Assembly: GCF_000429365.1 (NCBI RefSeq)
Contig: NZ_AUBS01000016.1
Span: forward strand, 28,167-92,166
Direction: 5' to 3'
From: Pseudodonghicola xiamenensis DSM 18339
GTDB lineage: Bacteria; Pseudomonadota; Alphaproteobacteria; Rhodobacterales; Rhodobacteraceae
Length of the DNA stretch: 64,000 bases
The notes under the pieces were generated by a model that saw nothing but the letters and a program-made list of their open reading frames with translations, ran no database searches and was not told the DNA's origin. Position 1 is the first letter of the stretch. The number at the start of each line of letters is the position of its first letter. A program made the position numbers and the translations under genes. Shown piece after piece: positions 1-10,679 of the stretch.

Positions 1-679
1 GCGCAATAATCCAACACCCGCATGCCGTCGCGCAATGGCAGCGCCGCGACCACCGCCTGGCTGGCGGCATCCTGCAATTCGACCCGACCGTCGAGATAGG
101 CGGCTGAATTGCGGATCGCCCGCGCGCCCTCGATGACCTCAAGCGCGGTCTCGGCGGCGGGATGGGGCACGCAGGTGACCCCGTCGGCAGCCAGGGCAGC
201 AATGGCGTCCTGGCGCGAGGCCTTGGCCAGATTGACGCGCAGATGCACCGGGGCGCGCGATTGCAGCACCCGAGCAGCGGCCTCTGCCCGCTCGCCCAGA
301 CTTTCGGAGAAGACAGGCCAGAGCCAATCGGGGATGTCCATCGCCTCCGGTCCCGGCGCAGGCGCGCGCCCGACGGCAAGTTCCTCGGTCGAAAGCGGCG
401 CCGGCGCATGCCCCTCGCCGGTGAACAGCGTTCCGGGGTCGATCCCGTCGCGACGGCACAGCCCCAGCATCAGCCCGCGCCCGGTCTCCGCCCCGCCAAG
501 GGCCGCCAGCGAGCGGCGCGCGCGCAGCGCATCGAAGACATGATCGCGCACCGCCGCGCGGTCCTTCGATCCGGCAAAGCGACTGCGCCGGGCCCAACCG
601 GTCAGCGCCTGTTCGGCGGCGCTTCCGGCACGGATGGCATCAAGAATTTCGATGGCGGCGGCGACGCGTGCGGCGGGGG

Positions 680-683
<4 letters not shown>
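1..683 (-). CDS. rsmB: RsmB/NOP-family rRNA cytosine-C5 methyltransferase (partial, C terminus outside window)
   Basis: Translating the minus strand from a GTG at 683 gives 227 residues open to the left edge. The N-terminal part is an Ala/Arg-rich helical NusB-like region. From about residue 200 it reads LQDAASQAVV and then VLDYCA, the entry to the SAM-binding domain of RsmB/NOP2 m5C methyltransferases, which methylate 16S rRNA. The catalytic cysteines lie beyond the window. The GTG overlaps the TGA of the upstream MBL-hydrolase gene (GTGA), so translation is probably coupled. No ATG gives a better start. Family assignment comes from the DAASQ and VLDYCA motifs; the exact target nucleotide is inferred. 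Confidence 0.8.
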
Positions 684-2958
<2,275 letters not shown>

Positions 2959-3060
2959 CTATTGCATGGATGGGGGGGAGAGGAAAGGCCAATTCGCCAT
3001 GCCCTCCCCCGGATCAGGCCATTGCCGGCGCCTTGAACAAACCTGCCCTGCGTCTGGCGC

Positions 3061-3080
3061 ACAATCTTTTGACAGATTGT
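3061..3080. promoter_or_regulatory. Inverted repeat between guaB and the ltrA-like gene
   Basis: ACAATC and GATTGT are separated by eight bases. The spacer contains TTGACA, a good -35-like hexamer for a rightward promoter, but no convincing -10 at the right distance was found. It could be an operator for the ltrA-like gene. No regulator can be named. Confidence 0.25.
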
Positions 3081-3134
3081 CGCAGCGCCATGATCGCCCT
3101 AGACTTAAGGGACCAGGCGAACGGAGTATTTTCC

Positions 3135-3968
3135 TTGTCCCTGTTTCTGATGATCCGGCCGCTGCGGCCGCGCGACCCGCATGAACACCACCGCGCCGCC
3201 ACCCAGCTCGAACTGTTCTTCGATCTGATCAGCGTCATCGCCATCGCAGCGATCACCGCCGCGTTTCACCATGAGATCAGCGCCCATCACGGCGCCGAGA
3301 TGCTGCCGAACTTTTTGTTTCTGTTCTTCGCCACCGGGAGGGGCCGCCTTCTTCATCGGCGGCATCGCGATCTTTATGGTCGAGCTCGCCGTTCCGGCGC
3401 TGGCCGAGCGATACAGGGCCACCCCCTGGCACCGTCACCACATCATCGAACGCTATGGCCTGTTGAACATCTTCATCCTGGGCGAGATCCTGCTGTCGAT
3501 CTCCTTCATGATGGGACCGCTTTATTCCCACGGCTTCGACTGGGCGCTGATCTCGGCCGCCCTCGCCAGCCTTATGATTGTCTTCACCCTCTCTGGTGGC
3601 TCTATTTCCTCGAGGCCGAACATCTGGTCTCCAGCCGGCTGTCGACCGCGTTGATCTGGGGCTATGGCCATGTCGTCTACTTCTTCGCCGGGGCCCTGCT
3701 GGCCGCGGGCCTTGGCGCCACCTTCGACGTGATCAACCATCATTCGCAACTGACCACAGATCAGGCCGGCCAATATGTCGCCGCCGCCGTCGCGCTCTAT
3801 TTTGCCGGCCTCTGGCTGGTGCGCGACCGCTTCATGCCCGGCGGCTGGCCGCTGCTGCCGGCGGCGACACTGGCGCTTTGGGGGGCGGTGTCGGGGATTG
3901 CGCTCTGGCCCGTGGCCGCGCTTTGCCTGGCAACGCTGGTTCTGCGCGCCTGGCTCGGGGCACGCTGA
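3135..3968 (+). pseudogene. ltrA: Low-temperature-requirement A (LtrA)-like membrane protein, two frame changes
   Basis: The N-terminal part (HRAATQLELFFDL) and the middle segment (HHIIERYGLLNIFILGEILL) are hallmarks of LtrA-family multi-pass membrane proteins. They lie in different reading frames. The frame changes near 3345 within a G-rich stretch, then returns to the original frame near 3595 within CTCTCTGG. There, removing one CT unit restores the family's LWWLYF sequence. The C-terminal third is again membrane-like and ends at 3968. The likely start is TTG 3135 behind GGAG, with ATG 3150 as alternative. A repaired product would be about 276 residues, short for the family. It is either a decayed gene or contains two sequencing errors; the role of LtrA is poorly known. 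Confidence 0.7.
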
Positions 3969-4058
3969 GAGGTCGCGGGCCGACCGCAAAGCGCCGCAAA
4001 CCCGCCACCGCCACCGGCCCCGCGCTGTAGTCTGGCCCGACATAGCGCAGAAAGTCCC

Positions 4059-6095
4059 ATGACCCAGGATCCGCTCGTCATCTTCACCCCCTCCGGCAAG
4101 CGCGGACGCTTTCCGGCGGGTACGCCTGTTCTGACCGCCGCACGGCAACTTGGCGTCGATCTCGATTCCGTCTGCGGCGGGCGCGGCATTTGTTCGAAAT
4201 GCCAGATCACCCCGGCCTACGGCGATTTCCCCAAACACGGGGTTCACGTTGCCGAGGACGCGCTATCGCCCTGGAACACGGTCGAACAGCAATACAAGGA
4301 CAAACGCGGCATCAAACCGGGGCGTCGCCTGGGCTGTCAGGCAACGATCCAGAGCGATGTGGTGATCGACGTCCCCCCCGAGAGCCAGGTGCATCGTCAG
4401 GTCGTGCGCAAGGAGGCCTCTGACCGGGCGATCAGCATGGATCCGGCGACCCGGCTCTTTCTGGTCCAGGTCGATCAGCCTGACATGCACACGCCAACCG
4501 GAGACCTGGAACGCCTGGAACGCGCCCTGCGCAGTCAATGGGGTGTCGAGGCGGCAACGGCCGACCCGAGCTTTCTGGCCCGGCTGCAGCCGGCGCTGCG
4601 CAAGGGCGGCTGGCAGGTCAGCGTCGCTGTCTTTCGCGACCATCACGGCGGGCCGGCGCGGCTGATCGACATCTGGCCCGGATTGCACGAGGGCGGGCTC
4701 TACGGGCTGGCGGTGGATCTGGGCTCGACCACCATCGCCGCGCATCTGACCGATCTCGACAGCGGCGCCGTGGTGGCCTCGGCCGGGATCATGAACCCGC
4801 AGATCCGCTTTGGCGAGGATCTGATGAGCCGGGTCTCCTATGCGATGATGAACCCCGGCGGCGCCGAAGAGATGACCGCAGCGGTGCGCGCGGCGCTGAA
4901 CGATCTGGCCAGCGAGATCGCCGAGCAGGCAAAAATCGACCCGGCGCTGATCGTTGAAACCGTCTTCGTCTGCAATCCGGTGATGCATCACCTGCTGCTG
5001 GGCATCGACCCGGTGGAATTGGGACAGGCCCCCTTTGCACTGGCCACGGCCGAAGCGCTGCGGCTGGGCGCCGGCGATCTGGGACTGACGGCGATCAACC
5101 CGCGGGCACGGATCTATATCCTGCCCTGCATCGCCGGCCATGTCGGTGCAGATGCTGCCGCCGTGGCGCTGGCGGAAGAGCCGCAGACATCCGAAGATCT
5201 GGTGCTGATCGTCGATGTCGGCACCAATGCGGAACTGCTGCTGGGCAATAAAGATCGCGTGCTGGCCTGTTCGTCGCCGACCGGACCGGCCTTCGAGGGG
5301 GCGCAGATCAGTTCGGGCCAGCGCGCCGCCCCGGGTGCAATCGAGGCGATCCGGATCGACCCCGAGACCAAGGAACCCCGCTTTCGCATCATCGGCAGCA
5401 AATTCTGGTCCGATCAGCCCGGTTTCGCCAAGGCGATGGCGCGCAGCGGCATCACCGGCATCTGCGGCTCCGGCATCATCGAGGCGGTGGCGGAGATGCG
5501 CATCGCCGGCCTGCTTGACGAAAGCGGCCTGATCGGTTCGGCGGAACAGACCGGCTCGGCCCGTTGCGTTCCGCAGGGGCGCACCCATGCCTATGTGATC
5601 CACGACGGCAGCGCCGAGGGCGGCCCCGTGATCTCCGTGACCCAGGGCGATATCCGGGCGATCCAGCTTGCCAAATCGGCGCTTTATGCCGGGGCGCGTC
5701 TGCTGATGGACGAATTGGGTGTCGACCATGTCGATCGGGTGGTTCTGGCCGGCGCCTTCGGCGCGCATATCTCATCAAAACATGCGATGGTGCTGGGAAT
5801 GATCCCCGACGCACCGCTCGACAAAGTGTCCAGCGCCGGCAATGCCGCCGGAACCGGCGCACGCATTGCGCTGTGCAATATCGCCGCCCGCGCCGAGGTC
5901 GAGCGCATGGTGCGCCAGATCACCAAGGTTGAAACCGCGATCGAACCGAAGTTTCAGGAGCATTTCGTCGCGGCCAACGCGATCCCGCACAAGACCGATC
6001 CGTTCCCGGAGCTTGCCAGAATCGTTACGCTGCCGCAGGTTGCCTTCAATGCCGGGGCAGAGACCGGCGGCCGCCGCCGCAGGCGGCGGGGATAG
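4059..6095 (+). CDS. RACo-like ferredoxin/ASKHA-domain corrinoid activation protein
   Basis: A 678-residue fusion. An N-terminal 2Fe-2S ferredoxin domain has CGGRGICSKC near residues 41-50 plus a later Cys (LGCQA). After it comes a large DUF4445/ASKHA ATPase-like domain with GLAVDLGSTTIAAHL near 220 and LIVDVGTNAEL near 385. In known systems such proteins (RACo, RamA) use electrons and ATP to reactivate the cob(II)alamin of corrinoid methyl-transfer proteins. No corrinoid protein or MttB-type methyltransferase lies in this window, so its partner must be elsewhere. The last residues are an unusual run of arginines. The start at 4059 is the only one retaining the ferredoxin domain. Confidence 0.85.
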   Translation: MTQDPLVIFTPSGKRGRFPAGTPVLTAARQLGVDLDSVCGGRGICSKCQITPAYGDFPKHGVHVAEDALSPWNTVEQQYKDKRGIKPGRRLGCQATIQSDVVIDVPPESQVHRQVVRKEASDRAISMDPATRLFLVQVDQPDMHTPTGDLERLERALRSQWGVEAATADPSFLARLQPALRKGGWQVSVAVFRDHHGGPARLIDIWPGLHEGGLYGLAVDLGSTTIAAHLTDLDSGAVVASAGIMNPQIRFGEDLMSRVSYAMMNPGGAEEMTAAVRAALNDLASEIAEQAKIDPALIVETVFVCNPVMHHLLLGIDPVELGQAPFALATAEALRLGAGDLGLTAINPRARIYILPCIAGHVGADAAAVALAEEPQTSEDLVLIVDVGTNAELLLGNKDRVLACSSPTGPAFEGAQISSGQRAAPGAIEAIRIDPETKEPRFRIIGSKFWSDQPGFAKAMARSGITGICGSGIIEAVAEMRIAGLLDESGLIGSAEQTGSARCVPQGRTHAYVIHDGSAEGGPVISVTQGDIRAIQLAKSALYAGARLLMDELGVDHVDRVVLAGAFGAHISSKHAMVLGMIPDAPLDKVSSAGNAAGTGARIALCNIAARAEVERMVRQITKVETAIEPKFQEHFVAANAIPHKTDPFPELARIVTLPQVAFNAGAETGGRRRRRRG

Positions 6096-6217
6096 GACAG
6101 CCGGGGCCGTTTCCGCCCAGCGAGCTCCGCAATCGGCGCCAGATGACTTGCCTCACGGCGGCGCTCTGACCATTCTGGCACGGGGCCCGGATTGGTCAGG
6201 GCCGCGGAGGGGCGGAC

Positions 6218-7567
6218 ATGGCAACGCGCAAGATCATCATCTGTTTTGACGGAACCGGCAACGAGGTCGGCGACCGGGAAAGCAATATCCTGCGCCTTTA
6301 CAAGGGGCTGACCGAAACGCAGGACCAAATCGTCCATTACGTGCCAGGGATCGGCACGCTTGAAGGACCGCGCCTGATCCTTTGGGAGGCGGCGCGCAAG
6401 CTGCGCTCTCTGGCCGGGTTGGCCTTTGGGCTCGGCCTGGAAAACGATGTTCTCGATGCCTACGCCTTCCTGTCGCGCACCTATCAGAGCGCCGGCGACA
6501 AGAGCGCCGCGGCCAGCGCCCGGCGCCGCGAGCTGCGCGAGACCGCCAAGGTGCTGGGGCTTGCACGCCCGCAGTTCCAGGCCGAGCGGACCGAGGCGGA
6601 TCAGATCTATATCTTCGGATTTTCGCGCGGCGCCTATGCGGCGCGGATCCTCGCCGGGTTTCTCAACAACTTCGGACTGCTGGCCCCGGAAAAGCTGCAT
6701 ATCGTCACCGAAGCGTTTCGAGCCTATCGCAGTGTGACCGAGGCAGACCGCGACACCGATCCCGATGTGGTCTTTCGTCGCCTGCGTCAGTATCACGATG
6801 CCTTTTCACCACGCGCCTCGGTGCCGATACGGGCGTTGGGGCTGTTTGACACGGTGGCTTCCATGGCCCGCTTCAGCCGCCCGCTGCGCAGTCTTCGGCG
6901 CTACGGTTCGGTGATGGATCTGGCGGTCCACGCCAATGTGCTCAGCAATCCCTCGGTGCGGATCGTGCTGCAGGCGCTCGCCCTGGACGAGCGGCGCACC
7001 ATGTACCGCCCCCTGCCCTGGCAGCGAGGCGACTATTACGGCAACCGGTTCAAGGCAGGTCGGCGCCGCGATCAGATCGTCACGCAACGGTGGTTTCCCG
7101 GCTATCACAGCGACATCGGCGGAACCATGATCGACGGGATCGGCATCGGCCAGCGCACCATGGCCTGGATGCTCGATGCTTTGGCGGCGGCAGAGGCGCG
7201 CGCCGATGCAGAAGATGCAACCGATCCGGGCAAGCCGCTGCGGTTGAACCAGGCCTTTCGCGACACACTGCCACCGCTCGGGCCACCACCAGGCTGGACA
7301 CCCGGTTGCGGCTGGGAGGATCCGCTGGCGATGGCGCCCCTGCACCCCTCGCTCACCTTCCCCTGGCAAATTCTCGAATGGGTGCCGAAAACCCGGCTGC
7401 GCCGGGAATGGCCCGCCCCGGGCGTCGGGCCGCGCTGGTATCTGCCCCGGGCGGAGCCGCGCCGCGTCCCCGAAGACCATGAGGTCGATGCCAGCGTCTT
7501 CGCCCGCAAACGCGGCCATTCGGGCTATCGCCCGGAGAACCTGCCGGAGCGGCATCAAAAAACTTGA
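6218..7567 (+). CDS. DUF2235-domain protein (alpha/beta-hydrolase, Tle1-like)
   Basis: A 449-residue protein starting with KIIICFDGTGNE and carrying IFGFSRGAYAAR near residue 130. The GFSRGA nucleophile elbow marks DUF2235, an alpha/beta-hydrolase family that includes some type VI phospholipase effectors. No type VI secretion, immunity or VgrG gene is nearby, so an effector role is not supported here. There is no signal peptide. The ATG at 6218 follows GGAGGGG. The C terminus is basic and proline-rich. The substrate is unknown. Confidence 0.85.
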   Translation: MATRKIIICFDGTGNEVGDRESNILRLYKGLTETQDQIVHYVPGIGTLEGPRLILWEAARKLRSLAGLAFGLGLENDVLDAYAFLSRTYQSAGDKSAAASARRRELRETAKVLGLARPQFQAERTEADQIYIFGFSRGAYAARILAGFLNNFGLLAPEKLHIVTEAFRAYRSVTEADRDTDPDVVFRRLRQYHDAFSPRASVPIRALGLFDTVASMARFSRPLRSLRRYGSVMDLAVHANVLSNPSVRIVLQALALDERRTMYRPLPWQRGDYYGNRFKAGRRRDQIVTQRWFPGYHSDIGGTMIDGIGIGQRTMAWMLDALAAAEARADAEDATDPGKPLRLNQAFRDTLPPLGPPPGWTPGCGWEDPLAMAPLHPSLTFPWQILEWVPKTRLRREWPAPGVGPRWYLPRAEPRRVPEDHEVDASVFARKRGHSGYRPENLPERHQKT

Positions 7568-7631
7568 CCGACAAGCCCGCCTCCCCCTCTTGACGCCCGC
7601 TGCCTGCGCGATTATCCAGTCGCTCCAGAGC

Positions 7632-7705
7632 GCGGGTATGGTGAAAAGGTATCACGCGAGCTTCCCAAGCTTAAGTTACGGGTTCGATTCCCGTTACCCG
7701 CTCCA
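7632..7705 (+). tRNA. tRNA-Gly(CCC)
   Basis: The sequence folds as a tRNA of 74 bases including the encoded CCA. The acceptor arms GCGGGTA and TACCCGC pair fully. The D stem is GTGA/TCAC. The T arm is ACGGG-TTCGATT-CCCGT. The anticodon loop TTCCCAA at 7662-7668 places CCC at 7664-7666, so it reads GGG glycine codons. The variable loop is four bases. The first anticodon-stem pair (C-A) is mismatched, and the next is G-U, which weakens that stem slightly. Confidence 0.93.
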
Positions 7706-7895
7706 TTTCCATGATATTTCGATTTTTCCGACCTGACACTTAGGTGGTGGTTGTGTTCCCCTGCCTGCGGCGGGCCATGGAGCTTTTGGCACGGCAAAGC
7801 GTTTGGGGCGCCCCCCGTACCTGGGTCACCACACATGACATGCGATGACGGAAATTTCATCTGACGGGCGCCGACAAAGTGGGTAGGCTACGCAT

Positions 7896-8217
7896 ATGTC
7901 AATCATGGCTACCCTCTTGCGATTCTTCGTGATTATCGCTTTCGCGGTCACTATCGGCTTGCCCTCTGCCCACGCCCGGGCGGATGCGCCCCATGGCGAG
8001 CCATGAAACCTGCCACACCGCCGCCCCGGGCCATCCCGGCCAGCCCCTGCCGCAAGACGAGATTTGCCGCGCGCATTGTCTCGGGCTGAGCATGTTTCCA
8101 GGCGCTGCGGCACCCGCGCCACATGGGACGCGCGATACCGCGCTGCCGGTGCATCGGTTCGCCGAAACCGCCCCCTCGCTCTGGCCGCTTCCCGAACCGC
8201 GTCCACCACGTCTGTAA
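7896..8217 (+). pseudogene. cutF: CutF-like copper-responsive leader protein (apparent one-base frameshift)
   Basis: ATG 7896 opens a hydrophobic signal sequence (LRFFVIIAFAVTIGLPSAHA). This frame hits TGA at 8004-8006. Dropping one C from the run at 7989-7992 joins it to the next frame, which continues to TAA at 8215-8217. The joined product is about 106 residues, with CXXXC (CRAHC), several His/Met and the proline-rich C terminus PLPEPRPPRL. Rhodobacter capsulatus CutF, encoded upstream of the multicopper oxidase gene cutO, has the same plan (CXXXC plus C-terminal prolines) and controls cutO translation in response to copper. Alternatively the real product starts at ATG 7984 and lacks a signal peptide. 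The identification is by layout and motifs, not alignment. Confidence 0.6.
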
Positions 8218-8260
8218 CTCCCGAACAACCCGGCCTTCGGCCCCCAACTTTGTTCTGGAG
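8218..8260 (+). promoter_or_regulatory. Stem-loop sequestering the cutO ribosome binding site
   Basis: Directly after the leader stop codon, CTCC 8218-8221 can pair with GGAG 8257-8260, the Shine-Dalgarno of the oxidase. After one C/T mismatch, GAACAA 8223-8228 pairs with TTGTTC 8250-8255. A small GGCC/GGCC hairpin (8232-8235 with 8239-8242) sits inside. The ten pairs would hide the ribosome site unless a ribosome finishing or stalled on the leader opens the stem. The mechanism is inferred by analogy with cutF-cutO. Confidence 0.7.
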
Positions 8261-8266
8261 TTCATC

Positions 8267-9742
8267 ATGACCCTGATTTCCCGCCGCGGCTTCCTTGCCG
8301 CCTCTGCCGCGACTGCGGCGTCCCTCGTCCTGCCCGCCCGAGTGCGGGCCACACCTGACAGCTTTGCGCTCTCGGCCACCACCCGCGTCATCGAGGTGAA
8401 TGGCCGCGCCGCCACTGTGCTCGGCCTGACCAACGCGCAAGGCGGCCTTGGCCTGACGCTAGAGCCCGGCCAGCGCTTCCGCACCGATCTGACCAATACG
8501 CTCGATTTCGACACGATCGTGCATTGGCACGGACAGATCCCGCCCAATGCGCAGGACGGCGTTCCCAACACCAACCCGATGCTGACACCAGGCGAAACCC
8601 GCGCCTATGATTTCGTGCCGCGTCCCGGCACCTTCTGGATGCACAGCCACATCCCCGAGCAGGAGATCGGCCTGCTCGCCGCGCCGCTGATCGTGCATAG
8701 CGCCGAGGAGCTCGCCGCCGACCGTCAGGAGGTTGTGATGTTCCTGCACGACTTTGCCTTCCGCACGCCGCAGGACGTCCTGGTCGAAGTGACCGGTGGC
8801 TCTGCGACGGATCACACGACGATGGGCCATTCGGCGATGCCAATGGCGGGAGGCATGGGCACAATGTCGGGCATGCAGGGCATGGGCAACATGTCCGCGA
8901 CGATGCCCGGTGCCGGCGGCATGGCCATGGACCTGAACGATTTCGACTTCGACGCCTACCTTGTCAATGATCGCACATTGGACGACCCGGATGTGGTCGC
9001 GGTCGAGCGCAGTGGCCGGGTGCGGCTGCGGGTGATCAATGGCGCCTCGATGACGGCCTTCTGGATCGACCTCGGCGCGGTCGGAGGACGGCTTGTCGCA
9101 GTGGATGGCGAACCGGTGGCGCCACTCGCGGGCACGCGCTTCTCTGTCGCTCCGGCGCAACGGCTCGATATCGAGATCGACCTGCCCGCCGACGGCGCGG
9201 CGCTGCCGGTGCTGGCGCTGCGCGAGGGCGCGCGCGAACGCAGCGGCCTGATCCTCGCACCGCGGGGGGCCGCCGTGCCACGGCTGAGCGGGCTCTCCGA
9301 TGCGGTGCATCCGCCCGTCGCCGGGGACATGTCTCAGGAGCTGGCACTCCGCGCGGTCTCCCCGTTGCCGGATCGCCCAGTGCAAAACGGCCAGATGGTC
9401 ATGCTGGGCGGGTCGATGCAGCCCTATCTCTGGACCATCAACGGCCAGGTCTGGAAAAACCGCGTTCCCGTCAGGGCCAAGAGCGGCGAACGGGTGGAAC
9501 TGATGTTCCACAACATGTCGATGATGGCGCATCCGATGCACCTGCATGGCCATGTCTTCCAGGTGGTCGAGGTGAACGGCACCCGATTTTCCGGAGCGAT
9601 GCGCGACACCGTCCATGTGCCTGCCATGGGCAGCGTGACGATCGCCTTCGACGCCGGAGAAGTGGCGCCCTGGATGCTGCATTGCCACCATATGGGCCAT
9701 CTCGCCAGCGGCATGATGACCGAACTCGCCATTTCAGCATAA
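8267..9742 (+). CDS. cutO: Periplasmic multicopper oxidase (CutO/CueO/CopA type)
   Basis: A 491-residue oxidase with a Tat signal (SRRGFLAASAA). The copper motifs occur in order: HWHGQIPP near residue 86, HSH near 128, HPMHLHGH near 424 and HCHHMGH near 472. These supply the type 1 and trinuclear copper ligands. A methionine/glycine-rich stretch around residues 185-225 resembles the Met-rich insert of copper-tolerance oxidases that take Cu(I). The likely role is periplasmic Cu(I) oxidation and copper tolerance. ATG 8267 has GGAG six bases upstream, embedded in the hairpin described separately. No axial-ligand or copper-ligand loss is seen. Confidence 0.92.
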   Translation: MTLISRRGFLAASAATAASLVLPARVRATPDSFALSATTRVIEVNGRAATVLGLTNAQGGLGLTLEPGQRFRTDLTNTLDFDTIVHWHGQIPPNAQDGVPNTNPMLTPGETRAYDFVPRPGTFWMHSHIPEQEIGLLAAPLIVHSAEELAADRQEVVMFLHDFAFRTPQDVLVEVTGGSATDHTTMGHSAMPMAGGMGTMSGMQGMGNMSATMPGAGGMAMDLNDFDFDAYLVNDRTLDDPDVVAVERSGRVRLRVINGASMTAFWIDLGAVGGRLVAVDGEPVAPLAGTRFSVAPAQRLDIEIDLPADGAALPVLALREGARERSGLILAPRGAAVPRLSGLSDAVHPPVAGDMSQELALRAVSPLPDRPVQNGQMVMLGGSMQPYLWTINGQVWKNRVPVRAKSGERVELMFHNMSMMAHPMHLHGHVFQVVEVNGTRFSGAMRDTVHVPAMGSVTIAFDAGEVAPWMLHCHHMGHLASGMMTELAISA

Positions 9743-9745
9743 ACC

Positions 9746-9776
9746 GCACGGGGGGCGATCCTTTCGCCCCCCGTGC
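9746..9776 (+). terminator. Intrinsic-type terminator hairpin after cutO
   Basis: A perfect 13-bp stem (GCACGGGGGGCGA / TCGCCCCCCGTGC) with a five-base loop begins four bases after the oxidase stop codon. It is followed only by a weak TTGC tract. It probably ends the cutF-cutO transcript. Confidence 0.75.
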
Positions 9777-10067
9777 TTGCCCGCCGGGCGTTCATTCGAT
9801 CCGCTTGGCCTGAGACATGCACTTGGCCAGGAGCGGCATCTTCACCCAAAGCCAAAACCTCCCGCGCCTCCCAGGGACGCGTGCCCCCGAACCAGAACTG
9901 ACGTGGTCCGGGGCGGGGTGCACCCCCACGTCGCCATTGCCGATCAGCCCACGAACGATGGCCCCTCCGCGAAGAACGGAGGCCGGCAAGATGGATACCC
10001 CGCCGGGCCCGACCCCTCGTTTCACCGGCGACATCATCCGCCGACCATTGGGGCGAGCAGTTCGCGC
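9777..10067. other. Gene-free interval
   Basis: An 81-codon minus-strand frame (9792-10037) exists here but has no ribosome site and no recognisable domain. Its composition looks like random GC-rich sequence. I see no RNA gene or clear promoter. Confidence 0.5.
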
Positions 10068-10352
10068 CTACCCTTTTGCCGCGCAGTCGAAGACCACATC
10101 AAAGGCAAATGTCGTCTGCTGCGTCATCGACACGAAAACCGGCGTCTTGCCAGCCCGGGCGCACTCGCGGGCGGCGAGAGCCTCAAAGCGCGGCGGCGGC
10201 GTTTTCCGGGTGGCGTCGATCAGGCCGCGCAGCACCACGGTCTCGCCATCGCTTTTCAGGATCCTGACCGGTTCGTCCTGAGCGCCTTGATTGCAAGCCG
10301 CCAACCCCAGAGCAAGAAGCGACGCCGCCGCGAAAGCCAGGGAAGATTTCAT
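10068..10352 (-). CDS. Small lipoprotein
   Basis: A 94-residue protein starting MKSSLAFAAASLLALGLAAC: a short basic end, a hydrophobic stretch and the lipobox LAAC, so the mature protein is lipidated at that Cys. The remainder contains one Cys pair (C in AARECA and C near the C terminus in VFDCA) that could form a disulfide. ATG 10352 has AAGGA about ten bases upstream, which favours it over the longer upstream frame. No domain is recognised. It is transcribed leftward and alone. Function unknown. Confidence 0.7.
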   Translation of the reverse strand: MKSSLAFAAASLLALGLAACNQGAQDEPVRILKSDGETVVLRGLIDATRKTPPPRFEALAARECARAGKTPVFVSMTQQTTFAFDVVFDCAAKG

Positions 10353-10679
10353 TACCACATTCCTTTTTCCATTATTCGCCCGGTTCGAAGTCAAAGGGAG
10401 CCGGAGAACTCACTCGAATTATTTGCTTCCATATTGCCCCAACCCCGGTTTCCACGGGTCTGAGCCCCTGCCGACCCCCCGCAGCGCTGGTGCGTCGCCA
10501 AGTTCCACATGATACCCGCGTCCTTATAGTCGTGTCGCTTCTGATCCACCACTGCGCGCCAGTTGTCCTGATCTCATTACGTCCGCAAGCATCGTACATC
10601 ACACAGAACCACGCGCTTTGGGGCGCCGGTTGCGGATCGCAGGACGGATGGTTGATCATGCCCTGATCGTCTCGCCCAC
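10353..10679. other. Gene-free interval
   Basis: About 330 bases between the lipoprotein gene and the outer-membrane protein gene. The only longer frame (minus, to 10659) lacks a ribosome site and protein-like composition. The start of the lipoprotein transcript must lie here, but no clear promoter was identified. Confidence 0.45.

Noticed and set aside
4263..5768. 501-codon minus-strand open frame
   Set aside because: Antisense of the ferredoxin/ASKHA gene; no domain and no ribosome site.
7662..7668. tRNA-Gly reading as UCC
   Set aside because: The seven-base loop is TTCCCAA; with U33 fixed, the anticodon positions are CCC.
8123..8266. Longer start for the multicopper oxidase
   Set aside because: It would bury the Tat signal; the ATG at 8267 has GGAG at six bases and a twin-arginine motif right after.
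9792..10037. 81-codon minus-strand ORF after the cutO terminator
   Set aside because: No ribosome site, no homologous motif and random-like composition.
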